A DNA stretch of 6,559 bases from Conexibacter sp. (GCA_025964295.1 JAOPZD010000296.1:1-6559), one strand, 5' to 3'. Positions 1-5,315 are shown, counted from the stretch's first letter. The notes: a model not told the origin generated them from the letters alone. Program-made: numbers and translations.

Positions 1-225
1 CAGGGCGCGCCGCCGCCGCGCCGTCCGGCCAAGCGCCGCCGCGGCGCGTTCCGGCGCTTCCTCACCTTCCTGCTGCTGCTGGCGGTCCTCGCCGGCGCGG
101 GCGCCGCGGCCTACCTGGCGATCTCGCCGGGCAAGAGCTCGGTGCAGCTGCGCCAGGTCGTCCACGACAACGCCGATCAGGTCATCAACGACCTGACGCA
201 GCTGATCCAGGACAACACCAGATAG
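1..225 (+). CDS. C-terminal fragment of a single-pass membrane protein, possibly a Ser/Thr protein kinase
   Basis: This frame is open from the first base and ends at TAG 223-225, so only the last 74 residues are present. They run in the order of a type II-like membrane tail. First comes a Pro/Arg/Lys-rich stretch (residues 4-19, with PPPRRPAKRRR), which should be cytoplasmic by the positive-inside rule. A hydrophobic helix follows (about residues 20-42, rich in Leu and Ala). The last ~32 residues are outside the membrane and carry an amphipathic helix with Leu50, Val54, Val61, Leu65 and Leu68 on one side. A kinase domain, basic juxtamembrane linker, one membrane helix and a short outer tail is the layout of many actinobacterial PknB-like kinases, and the tail resembles ones I associate with Solirubrobacterales kinases. 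No kinase motif lies inside the window, so the function is a guess. The coding call is firm because the composition and the membrane segment make sense only in this frame. Confidence 0.75.
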   Translation, partial: QGAPPPRRPAKRRRGAFRRFLTFLLLLAVLAGAGAAAYLAISPGKSSVQLRQVVHDNADQVINDLTQLIQDNTR

Positions 226-237
226 CGCGACGCTCCG

Positions 238-243
238 TACGAT
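238..243 (+). promoter_or_regulatory. Candidate -10 box (TACGAT) of the short-chain dehydrogenase gene
   Basis: TACGAT fits the actinobacterial TANNNT -10 pattern. It ends 7 bases before ATG 251, which places the transcription start at or next to the A of the start codon, as in a leaderless mRNA. No good -35 hexamer is visible 16-19 bases upstream. The same spacing recurs at three other genes in the window, which is the main reason for listing it. Confidence 0.4.
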
Positions 244-250
244 CCCGCGC

Positions 251-1204
251 ATGCCTGGCGGAGAGACCTACGAGGTGCGCGGCAAGGTCGCGTTCATCAC
301 CGGCGCGGCGCGCGGGATCGGCTTCGAGGCCGCGCGGCGGCTATACGCGCGCGGCGCGATGGTCGCGCTCGTGGGCCTGGAGCCCGAGGAGCTCGACGCG
401 CGCGCGGCCGAGCTCAACGGCCCGTCCGGCGACCGCGCCGCGGCCTTCCACGCCGACGTCACCGATCCCGAGCAGCTCGCGGCCGCCGTCGACGGCGCGG
501 TCGCGCGGTTCGGCGGGATCGACGTGGTGATCGCCAACGCGGGCGTGTCGAACGTCGGGACGATCGCCGGGATGGCCGTCGAGGACTTCGAGCGCGTCGT
601 CGAGGTCAACCTGCTCGGCGTCTGGCGGACGGTCCGGGCGACGGTCGCCCAGGTCACCGAGCGCCAGGGCTACGTCCTGCTCATCTCCTCCATGTCGGCC
701 GTCGTGCACCTGCCGATGATGGGGCCGTACACGATGGCCAAGTCCGGCGTGGAGGCCTTCGGCGACGCCCTGCGGATGGAGCTCGCCCACACGGGGACGA
801 AGGTCGGCGTCGCCTACTTCGGCTTCATCGACACCGACATGGTCCGCGACGCCTTCGCCCATCCCGCCGCCGTGCTGTCGCGCCAGGCCGGCCCGGGCTT
901 CATGACCAAGCCGATCCCGCTCAGCGCCGCGGGCGAGGCGATCGAGCGCGGCGTCAGCGGCCGGCTGCGCGTCACCTACGCGCCGCGCTGGTCGTGGCTG
1001 CTGATCAAGCTGCGCGGCATCCTGCAGCCGCTGATCGAGCGCGGGATGCTCGCCCGCCCGCAGGACAGCGTCGCCGCGATCGAGGCCGCCCAGGCCGCCG
1101 AGCGCGCCGACGGCGACGCACCCACCGGCACCCACGTCAACGCCCGCTACGCCGGGCCGCCGGCGCCGAAGGGCAAGCTGCCGCGCGTGGGCTCGGGGGA
1201 CTAG
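251..1204 (+). CDS. Classical SDR-family NAD(P)-dependent oxidoreductase
   Basis: A short-chain dehydrogenase/reductase that moves hydride between NAD(P)H and an alcohol/ketone pair; the substrate cannot be read from sequence. The Rossmann fold is complete: the nucleotide-binding motif TGAARGIG at residues 17-24, the acidic Asp69 in ADVTD, NAG at 96-98, and the catalytic set Asn120, Ser147, Tyr160 and Lys164 with the usual Ser+13 and YxxxK spacing. At 317 residues it is longer than the ~250-residue core. The extra C-terminal ~100 residues include an amphipathic hydrophobic stretch (about 243-262) and a Pro/Ala-rich tail, which could aid membrane association or oligomerisation. The start is uncertain. 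ATG 251 has no Shine-Dalgarno but has a -10 box 7 bases upstream. GTG 275 (residue 9) sits 9 bases after GGAGAG (260-265) and would begin directly at the first beta strand. The gene lies 25 bases after the membrane-protein gene and 72 bases before a gene with its own promoter. Confidence 0.93.
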   Translation: MPGGETYEVRGKVAFITGAARGIGFEAARRLYARGAMVALVGLEPEELDARAAELNGPSGDRAAAFHADVTDPEQLAAAVDGAVARFGGIDVVIANAGVSNVGTIAGMAVEDFERVVEVNLLGVWRTVRATVAQVTERQGYVLLISSMSAVVHLPMMGPYTMAKSGVEAFGDALRMELAHTGTKVGVAYFGFIDTDMVRDAFAHPAAVLSRQAGPGFMTKPIPLSAAGEAIERGVSGRLRVTYAPRWSWLLIKLRGILQPLIERGMLARPQDSVAAIEAAQAAERADGDAPTGTHVNARYAGPPAPKGKLPRVGSGD

Positions 1205-1241
1205 GCACGCGGCACGCATCGCGACCTTGACTGATGGTCGA

Positions 1242-1270
1242 TGGACAGCGGTCACGGGCGCCCGTAGGTT
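1242..1270 (+). promoter_or_regulatory. Promoter of the secreted repeat protein (TGGACA-17-TAGGTT)
   Basis: A -35 hexamer TGGACA (1242-1247, five of six to TTGACA) is separated by exactly 17 bases from a -10 hexamer TAGGTT (1265-1270, TANNNT). The -10 box ends 6 bases before TTG 1277, so transcription would begin at or just after that codon. The TAG inside the -10 box is also the in-frame stop that closes the reading frame upstream, so the gene cannot start any earlier. This is one of the two best promoters in the window. Confidence 0.6.
1254..1265. promoter_or_regulatory. 12-base perfect palindrome in the promoter spacer, possible operator
   Basis: ACGGGCGCCCGT reads the same on both strands and fills most of the spacer between the -35 and -10 boxes of the downstream gene, touching the first base of the -10 box. 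A repressor bound here would block RNA polymerase. In DNA this rich in G and C, several 12-base palindromes are expected by chance in 6.5 kb, so only the position makes this one notable. As RNA it could also form a weak hairpin after the dehydrogenase gene. Confidence 0.3.
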
Positions 1271-1276
1271 GCGCCC

Positions 1277-3307
1277 TTGCCGTTCCGCATGCTTCGCCTC
1301 GCCGGCTCGCTCTGGCTCCTGATCGCGATCGCCGCCCCGGGCGCGTACGCGGCGGCTCCGAAGAAGAAGGCGGTCCCGGCGGCTTCGGCGTTCAAGCTGC
1401 CGGCCGCCAAGGCGTGCGTGGCCAAGCGCACGCTGACGATCAGGCTGCTCAAGCCGCGGCACGTGCGCTGGAGCCGCGTGACGGTCACCGTCGGGCGCAA
1501 GCGGGTCAAGACGGTCAAGCGGCCGCGCAGCGGCGCGTCGGTGAAGGTGGCCGGGCTGCCGTCGAAAGGGTCGTACAAGCTGACGATCACCGCCACCGAC
1601 GGCCACGGGCGCACGGCGACGACGACGCGGACCTACCGCGCGTGCGCCGCCAAGGTGGTGCCGGTGCCCGGGCCGCCCGCGGCCGCGTCGCCGGGCCCCG
1701 CGGCCGCCGGCACGCCGGCCCCGGCGCCTGCGGTCCTCCTGACGCCGGTGAGCGGCAGCTACGCCGGTGGCGGCCTGTCGCTCTACGTTTCGCGCGACGC
1801 CAAGCAGCTCCAGGACGTCGCCGCACCCGCCGCCGGCCTCACCTGCACGGACGGCACCACCCCCACCGTGCAGCCCGTCGCCGACGAGCTCGGCCTGGGC
1901 GCCGACGGCTCGTTCAACGCCACCGTCGGCCGCGACGGCGTGGTCGGCGGGAGCGCCGCGACGTTGACCTACACCTTCAAGGGCCGGTTCACGACCACGA
2001 CCGCCGTGAGCGGCACCTGGCGCGTGGACGTCAGCGGGGTCGGCACGAGCTGCACCTCCGGCGACCAGGCGTGGTCGGCGACGCGGACCGCGCAGCCGAC
2101 GCCGCAGCCCGCGGCGGCGCCGCCCGCCGGCGGCTATGCCGGAGCCGACGGCCTGGCGCTCTACGTCTCCTCCGACGCCCAGCAGATCCAGGACGTCGCG
2201 GACGCCTCGGTCGACCTGCAGTGCACGACGGGCGTCGACGTGACCGACCACCTCGCCGTCGACGAGATCGCGCTGGCCGCCGACGGCTCGCTGAGCGCCT
2301 CGGACACCGAGGGCACGATCTTCAAGGGCAAGGCCGCCGCGGCGACCACCACCTTCCGCGGCCACTTCCACGGCACCGACGCCGACGGCAACGCCCGCGC
2401 GGCGGGCACCTGGCAGCGCACCATCACCTACGACAACGGCGACAAGACCTGCACGTCGAACCCGCACCCGTGGGCGGCGAAGCTGGCGCCGCAGGGCAGC
2501 CAGGCGAACGTGCCGCCGACGGCCGGGTCCTACGCGGGGCCGGGCGGCGTCTCGCTGTTCGTCTCGGCGGCGGGGGCGCAGGTGCAGGACGTGCTCGTCC
2601 CGGCGACCCTGCGCTGCGACATCGCCCCGCCCACGGACCTGCGGCCGGACAACCACGTCGGCATCGACGAGATCGCGATCGGCCTCGACGGCGCGTTCAG
2701 CGCGACCACGACGCGGGAGGGCTTCTTCGAGTCCGCCGCGGCCACATTCACCACCACCTTCAAGGGCCACGCCCACGGCACGGACGCCGGCGGCAACCCG
2801 CGCCTCGCCGGCACCTGGCGCGAGACGATCGTCTCCAACGGCGGGGCGTTGACCTGCGCCTCCGGCGACCAGCCGTGGTCGGCGGTCCGGGAGACCCAGC
2901 CGGCCCAGACGGCGGGCGCGCCGCCGACCGGCGCCTGGTCGGGCCCCAACGGCCAGAACACCTACGCCCCTCTGACGTTCGACGTCGCGGCCGGGGGCAC
3001 GCAGATCCAGAACGTCACGGCGCCCAACGACCTCGACTGCGATGGCGGCTCGAGCAACGGGCAGTTGGACCTCGCCTCGGTGCCCATCGCCGGCGACGGC
3101 TCCTTCTCCGCGACCGTCACGCCGCCCGCGACGCCCGGCGACCCCGTGTTCACCTACACCTTCCGTGGCCACTTCCACGCCACCGGCCCCGACGGCAAGG
3201 CCCGGGCGGCGGGCACCTGGCGCGAGGACTTCATCTACGACGACGGCGCGGGCACGATCACCTCGTGCTCGTCCAACGACCAGTCCTGGTCGGCGAAGGC
3301 CCCTTAG
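1277..3307 (+). CDS. Secreted protein with four tandem two-cysteine beta repeats
   Basis: A 676-residue exported protein of unknown function. Residues 1-25 are a Sec signal peptide: basic start, Leu/Ile/Ala core, and an Ala-Tyr-Ala cleavage site at 23-25. There is no lipobox, so it is not a lipoprotein. Residues 38-125 look like a small Ig-like beta domain with Cys47 and Cys123 near its ends. A Pro/Ala/Gly linker covers 126-157. Four related domains follow (158-272, 282-403, 413-538, 549-676), joined by short Pro/Ala spacers. Each has exactly two cysteines: 190/259, 316/392, 447/527 and 588/664. There is no C-terminal anchor, LPXTG motif or membrane helix, so the product should be released or held by the envelope non-covalently. 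The start is TTG 1277, chosen because a -10 box ends 6 bases upstream. ATG 1289 (residue 5) is the alternative and leaves the signal peptide intact. There is no Shine-Dalgarno at either. I do not recognise the repeat as a named family. Confidence 0.88.
   Translation: MPFRMLRLAGSLWLLIAIAAPGAYAAAPKKKAVPAASAFKLPAAKACVAKRTLTIRLLKPRHVRWSRVTVTVGRKRVKTVKRPRSGASVKVAGLPSKGSYKLTITATDGHGRTATTTRTYRACAAKVVPVPGPPAAASPGPAAAGTPAPAPAVLLTPVSGSYAGGGLSLYVSRDAKQLQDVAAPAAGLTCTDGTTPTVQPVADELGLGADGSFNATVGRDGVVGGSAATLTYTFKGRFTTTTAVSGTWRVDVSGVGTSCTSGDQAWSATRTAQPTPQPAAAPPAGGYAGADGLALYVSSDAQQIQDVADASVDLQCTTGVDVTDHLAVDEIALAADGSLSASDTEGTIFKGKAAAATTTFRGHFHGTDADGNARAAGTWQRTITYDNGDKTCTSNPHPWAAKLAPQGSQANVPPTAGSYAGPGGVSLFVSAAGAQVQDVLVPATLRCDIAPPTDLRPDNHVGIDEIAIGLDGAFSATTTREGFFESAAATFTTTFKGHAHGTDAGGNPRLAGTWRETIVSNGGALTCASGDQPWSAVRETQPAQTAGAPPTGAWSGPNGQNTYAPLTFDVAAGGTQIQNVTAPNDLDCDGGSSNGQLDLASVPIAGDGSFSATVTPPATPGDPVFTYTFRGHFHATGPDGKARAAGTWREDFIYDDGAGTITSCSSNDQSWSAKAP
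1748..2092 (+). repeat. Protein repeat 1 of 4 (residues 158-272)
   Basis: The first and shortest copy. It opens with SGSYAG, continues with LSLYVS, LQDV, a first Cys (190) and DGSFNAT, and closes with TYTFKGRF, SGTW, a second Cys (259) and SGDQAWSA. It lacks about five residues found in the other copies between FKG and GTW, and has no HxH motif there, so it is the divergent member. Confidence 0.85.
2120..2485 (+). repeat. Protein repeat 2 of 4 (residues 282-403)
   Basis: The second copy carries the full signature: GGYAG, LALYVS, QIQDV, Cys316, VDEIAL, DGSLSAS, TTTFRGHFHGTDADGN, AAGTW, Cys392 and a closing Trp399. The HxH pair is His363/His365, followed by an acidic DADGN turn at 368-372. Confidence 0.88.
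2513..2890 (+). repeat. Protein repeat 3 of 4 (residues 413-538)
   Basis: The third copy: GSYAG, VSLFVS, QVQDV, Cys447, IDEIAI, DGAFSAT, TTTFKGHAHGTDAGGN, LAGTWRE, Cys527 and SGDQPWSA. The HxH pair is His498/His500. It is closest by eye to repeat 2, sharing the DEIA and GTDA blocks. Confidence 0.88.
2921..3304 (+). repeat. Protein repeat 4 of 4 (residues 549-676)
   Basis: The last copy ends at the C-terminus: GAWSG, LTFDV, QIQNV, Cys588, DGSFSAT, YTFRGHFHATGPDG, AAGTWRE, Cys664 and NDQSWSA. The DEIA block is replaced by ASVPIA, and extra residues lie near its start (NGQNTYAP), but the HxH pair (His632/His634) and both cysteines are kept. Confidence 0.85.
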
Positions 3308-3309
3308 CC

Positions 3310-3477
3310 CTACGAGCGCCCGACGTACGCCGCGTCCAGCAGCGTGCTCCCGCACTCCGGGCACTCGATCTGCTCCTTGCCCGGATCGGAGCCGTCCGGC
3401 GTGCTCTGCATCCACTCGTGGTCGCAGGCGTTGCAGGTCATCGACCACAGGACCATCTGGTCGTCGTCGTCGCTCAT
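3310..3477 (-). CDS. Small zinc-ribbon protein coupled to tgt
   Basis: A 55-residue protein with two CxxC knuckles, Cys15/Cys18 and Cys39/Cys42, separated by 20 residues: the pattern of a single zinc ribbon. The first 7 residues are acidic (SDDDDQ), and Trp and His lie near the first knuckle. Its ATG (3477-3475) overlaps the TGA of tgt (3476-3474) in an ATGA junction, and GGAGGG lies 8 bases upstream inside the end of tgt, so it should be translated along with tgt. The function is unknown: zinc ribbons of this size can bind nucleic acid or a protein partner. A much longer frame continues upstream in the same register, but that part lies opposite the well-supported tgt frame and is not protein-like. 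The stop is only 2 bases from the stop of the convergent repeat-protein gene. Confidence 0.82.
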   Translation of the reverse strand: MSDDDDQMVLWSMTCNACDHEWMQSTPDGSDPGKEQIECPECGSTLLDAAYVGRS

Positions 3478-4670
3478 GGTGCGATCCCTCCTCGAAGCGC
3501 GGCGGCCTCCTGCGCCAGGCGCCCGTCGATGATCCCCTGCCGCAGGCGGGTCATCGTCCGCCGGACGAAGGCGAGGTTGTGCACGACGAGCAGCCGCAGC
3601 CCGGTCAGCTCGCGGTTGTTGACCAAGTACCTCAAGTAGCCCCGCGAGTAGCCGGCCGCGCAGGTCGGGCACGGGCAGCCCTCGAAGATCGGCTCGTCGG
3701 AGTCCTTGAAGCGCCCGGCCGTGAGGTCGACGCGCCAGCGCTTCTCGGGCTCGGGGACCAGCGCGACGCCGTGGCGGCCCAGGCGCGTGGGCATCGCGCA
3801 GTCGAAGGTGTCGATGCCGAGCTCGACGCCGCGGACGAGGTCGTCGATGTCGCCGATCCCGAGCAGGTGGCGCGGCGGCGCCTCCGGCAGGACGGACGTC
3901 GCCATCTCCACCACCTCGTACATCTGCGGCTTGTCGGCGCCCAGCGAGCCGCCGATCGCGATGCCGTCGACGCGCGACGCCGCGATGGCCTGCGCCGACT
4001 CCTTGCGCAGGTCCTCGTAGACGCCGCCCTGGACGATGCCGTACACCAGCTGGCCCTCGGGACCATGCGCCTCGTGCCAGTCCAGGCAGCGCTCGAGCCA
4101 GCGATGCGTGCGCTCCGTGGACCGCGCGGTGTAGTCCTTGGTCACGTTGAACGGCGTGCACTCGTCGAAGACCAGCGCGATGTCGGAGCCCAGCGCGGCC
4201 TGGATCTCCATCGAGGTCTCCGGCGCGAGGAAGCGCTCGGAGCCGTCGATGTGGCTGCGGAAGCGCACGCCGTCCTCGGTGATCCCGAGCGTCTTGCCGT
4301 GCCGCTCGCCGCCGTGCGCGGCACGGCCCTTGATCTCGTCGGCCACCGTGCCGTGGCCCATCGAGAAGACCTGGAAGCCGCCCGAGTCGGTGATGATCGG
4401 ATGCTCCCAGCGCATGAACTCGTGCAGGCCGCCGAGGCCCCTGATCCGCTCGTGCCCGGGCTCCAGGAACAGGTGGTAGGTGTTGCCCAGCACCATGTCG
4501 TAGCCGAGGTCGCGGACCTCGTGGGGCGTCAGCCCCTTCACGGTGGCCTTGGTCGCCAGCGGCACGAACGCGGGCGTGCGGATCTCGCCGTGGGCGGTGC
4601 GCAGGACGCCGGCGCGCGCGAGCGAGGCCGGATCGCGGGCGAGGATCTCCAGGGGGGAAGCTGTTGGCAC
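3474..4670 (-). CDS. tgt: Queuine/preQ1 tRNA-guanine transglycosylase
   Basis: Exchanges guanine 34 in the anticodon of GUN tRNAs (Asp, Asn, His, Tyr) for preQ1 or queuine, the key step of queuosine modification; cytoplasmic. The (beta/alpha)8 barrel landmarks are all present: Asp95 in DSGGFQ (95-100), FDEC at 168-171, Gln214 in GIVQGG, GG at 240-241, the nucleophile Asp290 in TFDC with PTR following, and the zinc site Cys332, Cys334, Cys337 and His364. The length of 398 is slightly above the ~375 of E. coli Tgt, from a longer N-terminus and a small insert near residues 115-125. The specificity loop after Gly241 reads SLGADKPQ, one residue shorter than the usual preQ1-type loop. The start is GTG 4670: an in-frame TAG at 4682-4680 blocks any earlier start, and a TAGGAT -10 box ends 6 bases upstream. 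It probably forms an operon with the downstream zinc-ribbon gene. No preQ1 synthesis genes are in the window. Confidence 0.96.
   Translation of the reverse strand: MPTASPLEILARDPASLARAGVLRTAHGEIRTPAFVPLATKATVKGLTPHEVRDLGYDMVLGNTYHLFLEPGHERIRGLGGLHEFMRWEHPIITDSGGFQVFSMGHGTVADEIKGRAAHGGERHGKTLGITEDGVRFRSHIDGSERFLAPETSMEIQAALGSDIALVFDECTPFNVTKDYTARSTERTHRWLERCLDWHEAHGPEGQLVYGIVQGGVYEDLRKESAQAIAASRVDGIAIGGSLGADKPQMYEVVEMATSVLPEAPPRHLLGIGDIDDLVRGVELGIDTFDCAMPTRLGRHGVALVPEPEKRWRVDLTAGRFKDSDEPIFEGCPCPTCAAGYSRGYLRYLVNNRELTGLRLLVVHNLAFVRRTMTRLRQGIIDGRLAQEAAALRGGIAP
3486..3491 (-). promoter_or_regulatory. Ribosome binding site of the zinc-ribbon gene
   Basis: On the minus strand GGAGGG lies 8 bases before ATG 3477, inside the last codons of tgt. 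It fixes the start of the 55-residue protein and argues against the longer frame in the same register. Confidence 0.65.
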
Positions 4671-4676
4671 CTGCTG

Positions 4677-4682
4677 ATCCTA
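4677..4682 (-). promoter_or_regulatory. Candidate -10 box (TAGGAT) of tgt
   Basis: On the minus strand TAGGAT ends 6 bases before GTG 4670, giving a predicted start of transcription at the start codon. The -35 region is poor: a weak GACC core and a CGACCGGTCG palindrome (4699-4708) lie near the expected place. The AGGA inside the box could instead serve as a Shine-Dalgarno (7 bases from GTG) if the mRNA begins farther upstream. Confidence 0.45.
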
Positions 4683-4698
4683 GGCCGAACGTGCGGCC

Positions 4699-4749
4699 CG
4701 ACCGGTCGTGGCCGACGTCGCCGCTGCAGCGGCAGCGTGCGCCCGCACG
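4699..4749. other. Run of four perfect palindromes upstream of tgt
   Basis: In 51 bases there are CGACCGGTCG (4699-4708), CGACGTCG (4713-4720), GCCGCTGCAGCGGC (4720-4733) and the inverted repeat CGTGCG-CC-CGCACG (4736-4749). They could be terminator hairpins for the hsp20 transcript coming from the right, operator sites for tgt, or chance in GC-rich DNA. There is no T-tract and no open frame that looks like protein. Confidence 0.35.
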
Positions 4750-4778
4750 TGCAGCGCAGCGGCGACCATCAGGCGCGG

Positions 4779-4791
4779 GCGGGCGGCCCGC
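4779..4791 (-). terminator. Possible hairpin terminator after hsp20
   Basis: GCGGG-CGG-CCCGC forms a perfect 5-bp GC stem with a 3-base loop, beginning 9 bases past the hsp20 stop codon on the minus strand. No U-tract follows, so it is not a classic intrinsic terminator, but GC-rich hairpins without U-tracts are usual in high-GC actinobacteria. Further hairpins downstream (4720-4749) may act with it. Confidence 0.35.
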
Positions 4792-4800
4792 GGGATCGGC

Positions 4801-5298
4801 CTACGAGGTGGCGGCCTGCTCGGCGGCGCGGCCCTCGATCTCGGCCGGCGCGTCGCCGACCTGGATCTGCAGCTTGCGCGGGCGGCGCTGCTCGGGCTTG
4901 GGGATCCGGACCTCCAGCACGCCCTTGTCGAAGCGCGCGGCGATCGCGTCGCCGTCGACGCCGTCGGGCAGCGTCAGGGAGCGGCTGAAGGCGCCGGCGG
5001 CGCGCTCGACGCGGTAGAAGCCCTCGCCGCGCGCCTCGTGCTCGACCTTGCGCTCGCCCGAGACCGTCAGCAGGTCGCCCTCGAGCGACAGCTCGACGTC
5101 GGCCTCCGACAGGCCGGGCAGGTCGGCGCGCAGGACGAAGTGCTCGTCGGTCTCGACGAGGTCCATCGCCGGGACCCAGCGGCGGGTGCCGGTGGGCTGC
5201 GTCCCGGCCGGCGTGTCGAAGAACGTGGCGAAGACGCGGTTCATCTCGTTATGCAGCGAGCTCATCTCGCGTGCGGGCTCCCAACGGATCAAGGCCAT
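4801..5298 (-). CDS. hsp20: Small heat-shock protein, Hsp20/alpha-crystallin family
   Basis: An ATP-independent chaperone of 165 residues that binds unfolding proteins in large oligomers and holds them for refolding by the DnaK/ClpB machinery. The N-terminal arm (1-40) is the variable substrate-binding part. The alpha-crystallin domain covers about 41-135: WVPAMDLVET opens it, the DLPGL block is at 59-63, and the hallmark GVL is at 126-128 in FDKGVLEVRIPK. The C-terminal tail has LQIQV (143-147), holding overlapping I/V-x-I/V motifs of the kind that dock into a neighbouring subunit's groove. The start ATG 5298 is secure, with GGAGGT 6 bases upstream. It is a single gene with its own strong promoter, divergent from the aldo/keto reductase. 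The 130-base gap after its stop holds only hairpins before tgt on the same strand, so read-through into tgt is possible. Confidence 0.96.
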   Translation of the reverse strand: MALIRWEPAREMSSLHNEMNRVFATFFDTPAGTQPTGTRRWVPAMDLVETDEHFVLRADLPGLSEADVELSLEGDLLTVSGERKVEHEARGEGFYRVERAAGAFSRSLTLPDGVDGDAIAARFDKGVLEVRIPKPEQRRPRKLQIQVGDAPAEIEGRAAEQAATS

Positions 5299-5304
5299 CT
5301 GACT

Positions 5305-5315
5305 ACCTCCGAGGT
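5305..5315 (-). promoter_or_regulatory. hsp20 ribosome binding site within a small hairpin
   Basis: On the minus strand the Shine-Dalgarno GGAGGT (5310-5305) lies 6 bases before the ATG. The preceding bases make the palindromic ACCT-CGG-AGGT, so AGGT of the site can pair with ACCT in a 4-bp stem with a 3-base loop. Covering the ribosome binding site this way is the principle of RNA thermometers, which often precede hsp20 genes, but a 4-bp stem is weak. Confidence 0.5.

Noticed and set aside
1201..1217. Direct repeat GGCACGC-GGCACGC after the dehydrogenase stop
   Set aside because: A 7-base tandem pair in GC-rich DNA, with no flanking mobile gene or target-site pattern; probably chance.
341..3448. 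Open frame of about 1035 codons on the minus strand across the dehydrogenase and repeat genes
   Set aside because: It is made of Arg, Gly, Ala, Val and Asp in low-complexity runs with no motif, opposite two genes with clear domains. Long antisense frames are a by-product of GC-rich third codon positions.
1234..3639. Open frame of about 801 codons on the plus strand in another register over the repeat gene
   Set aside because: Arg/Gly-rich and low-complexity with no signal peptide or domains, while the competing frame has a signal peptide, four conserved repeats and paired cysteines.
3478..4161. N-terminal extension of the zinc-ribbon frame, giving a 283-residue protein
   Set aside because: The extension overlaps tgt in another register and is low-complexity. 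ATG 3477 has a good Shine-Dalgarno and an ATGA overlap, so only the last 55 codons are real.
4671..4800. preQ1 riboswitch upstream of tgt
   Set aside because: If tgt starts leaderless at 4670 there is no leader to hold one, and I see no preQ1 aptamer-like H-type pseudoknot with an A-rich tail near the start codon.
3042..4988. Open frame of about 648 codons on the plus strand opposite tgt
   Set aside because: It runs antisense to tgt, whose active-site and zinc residues are all in place; the composition is of shadow type.
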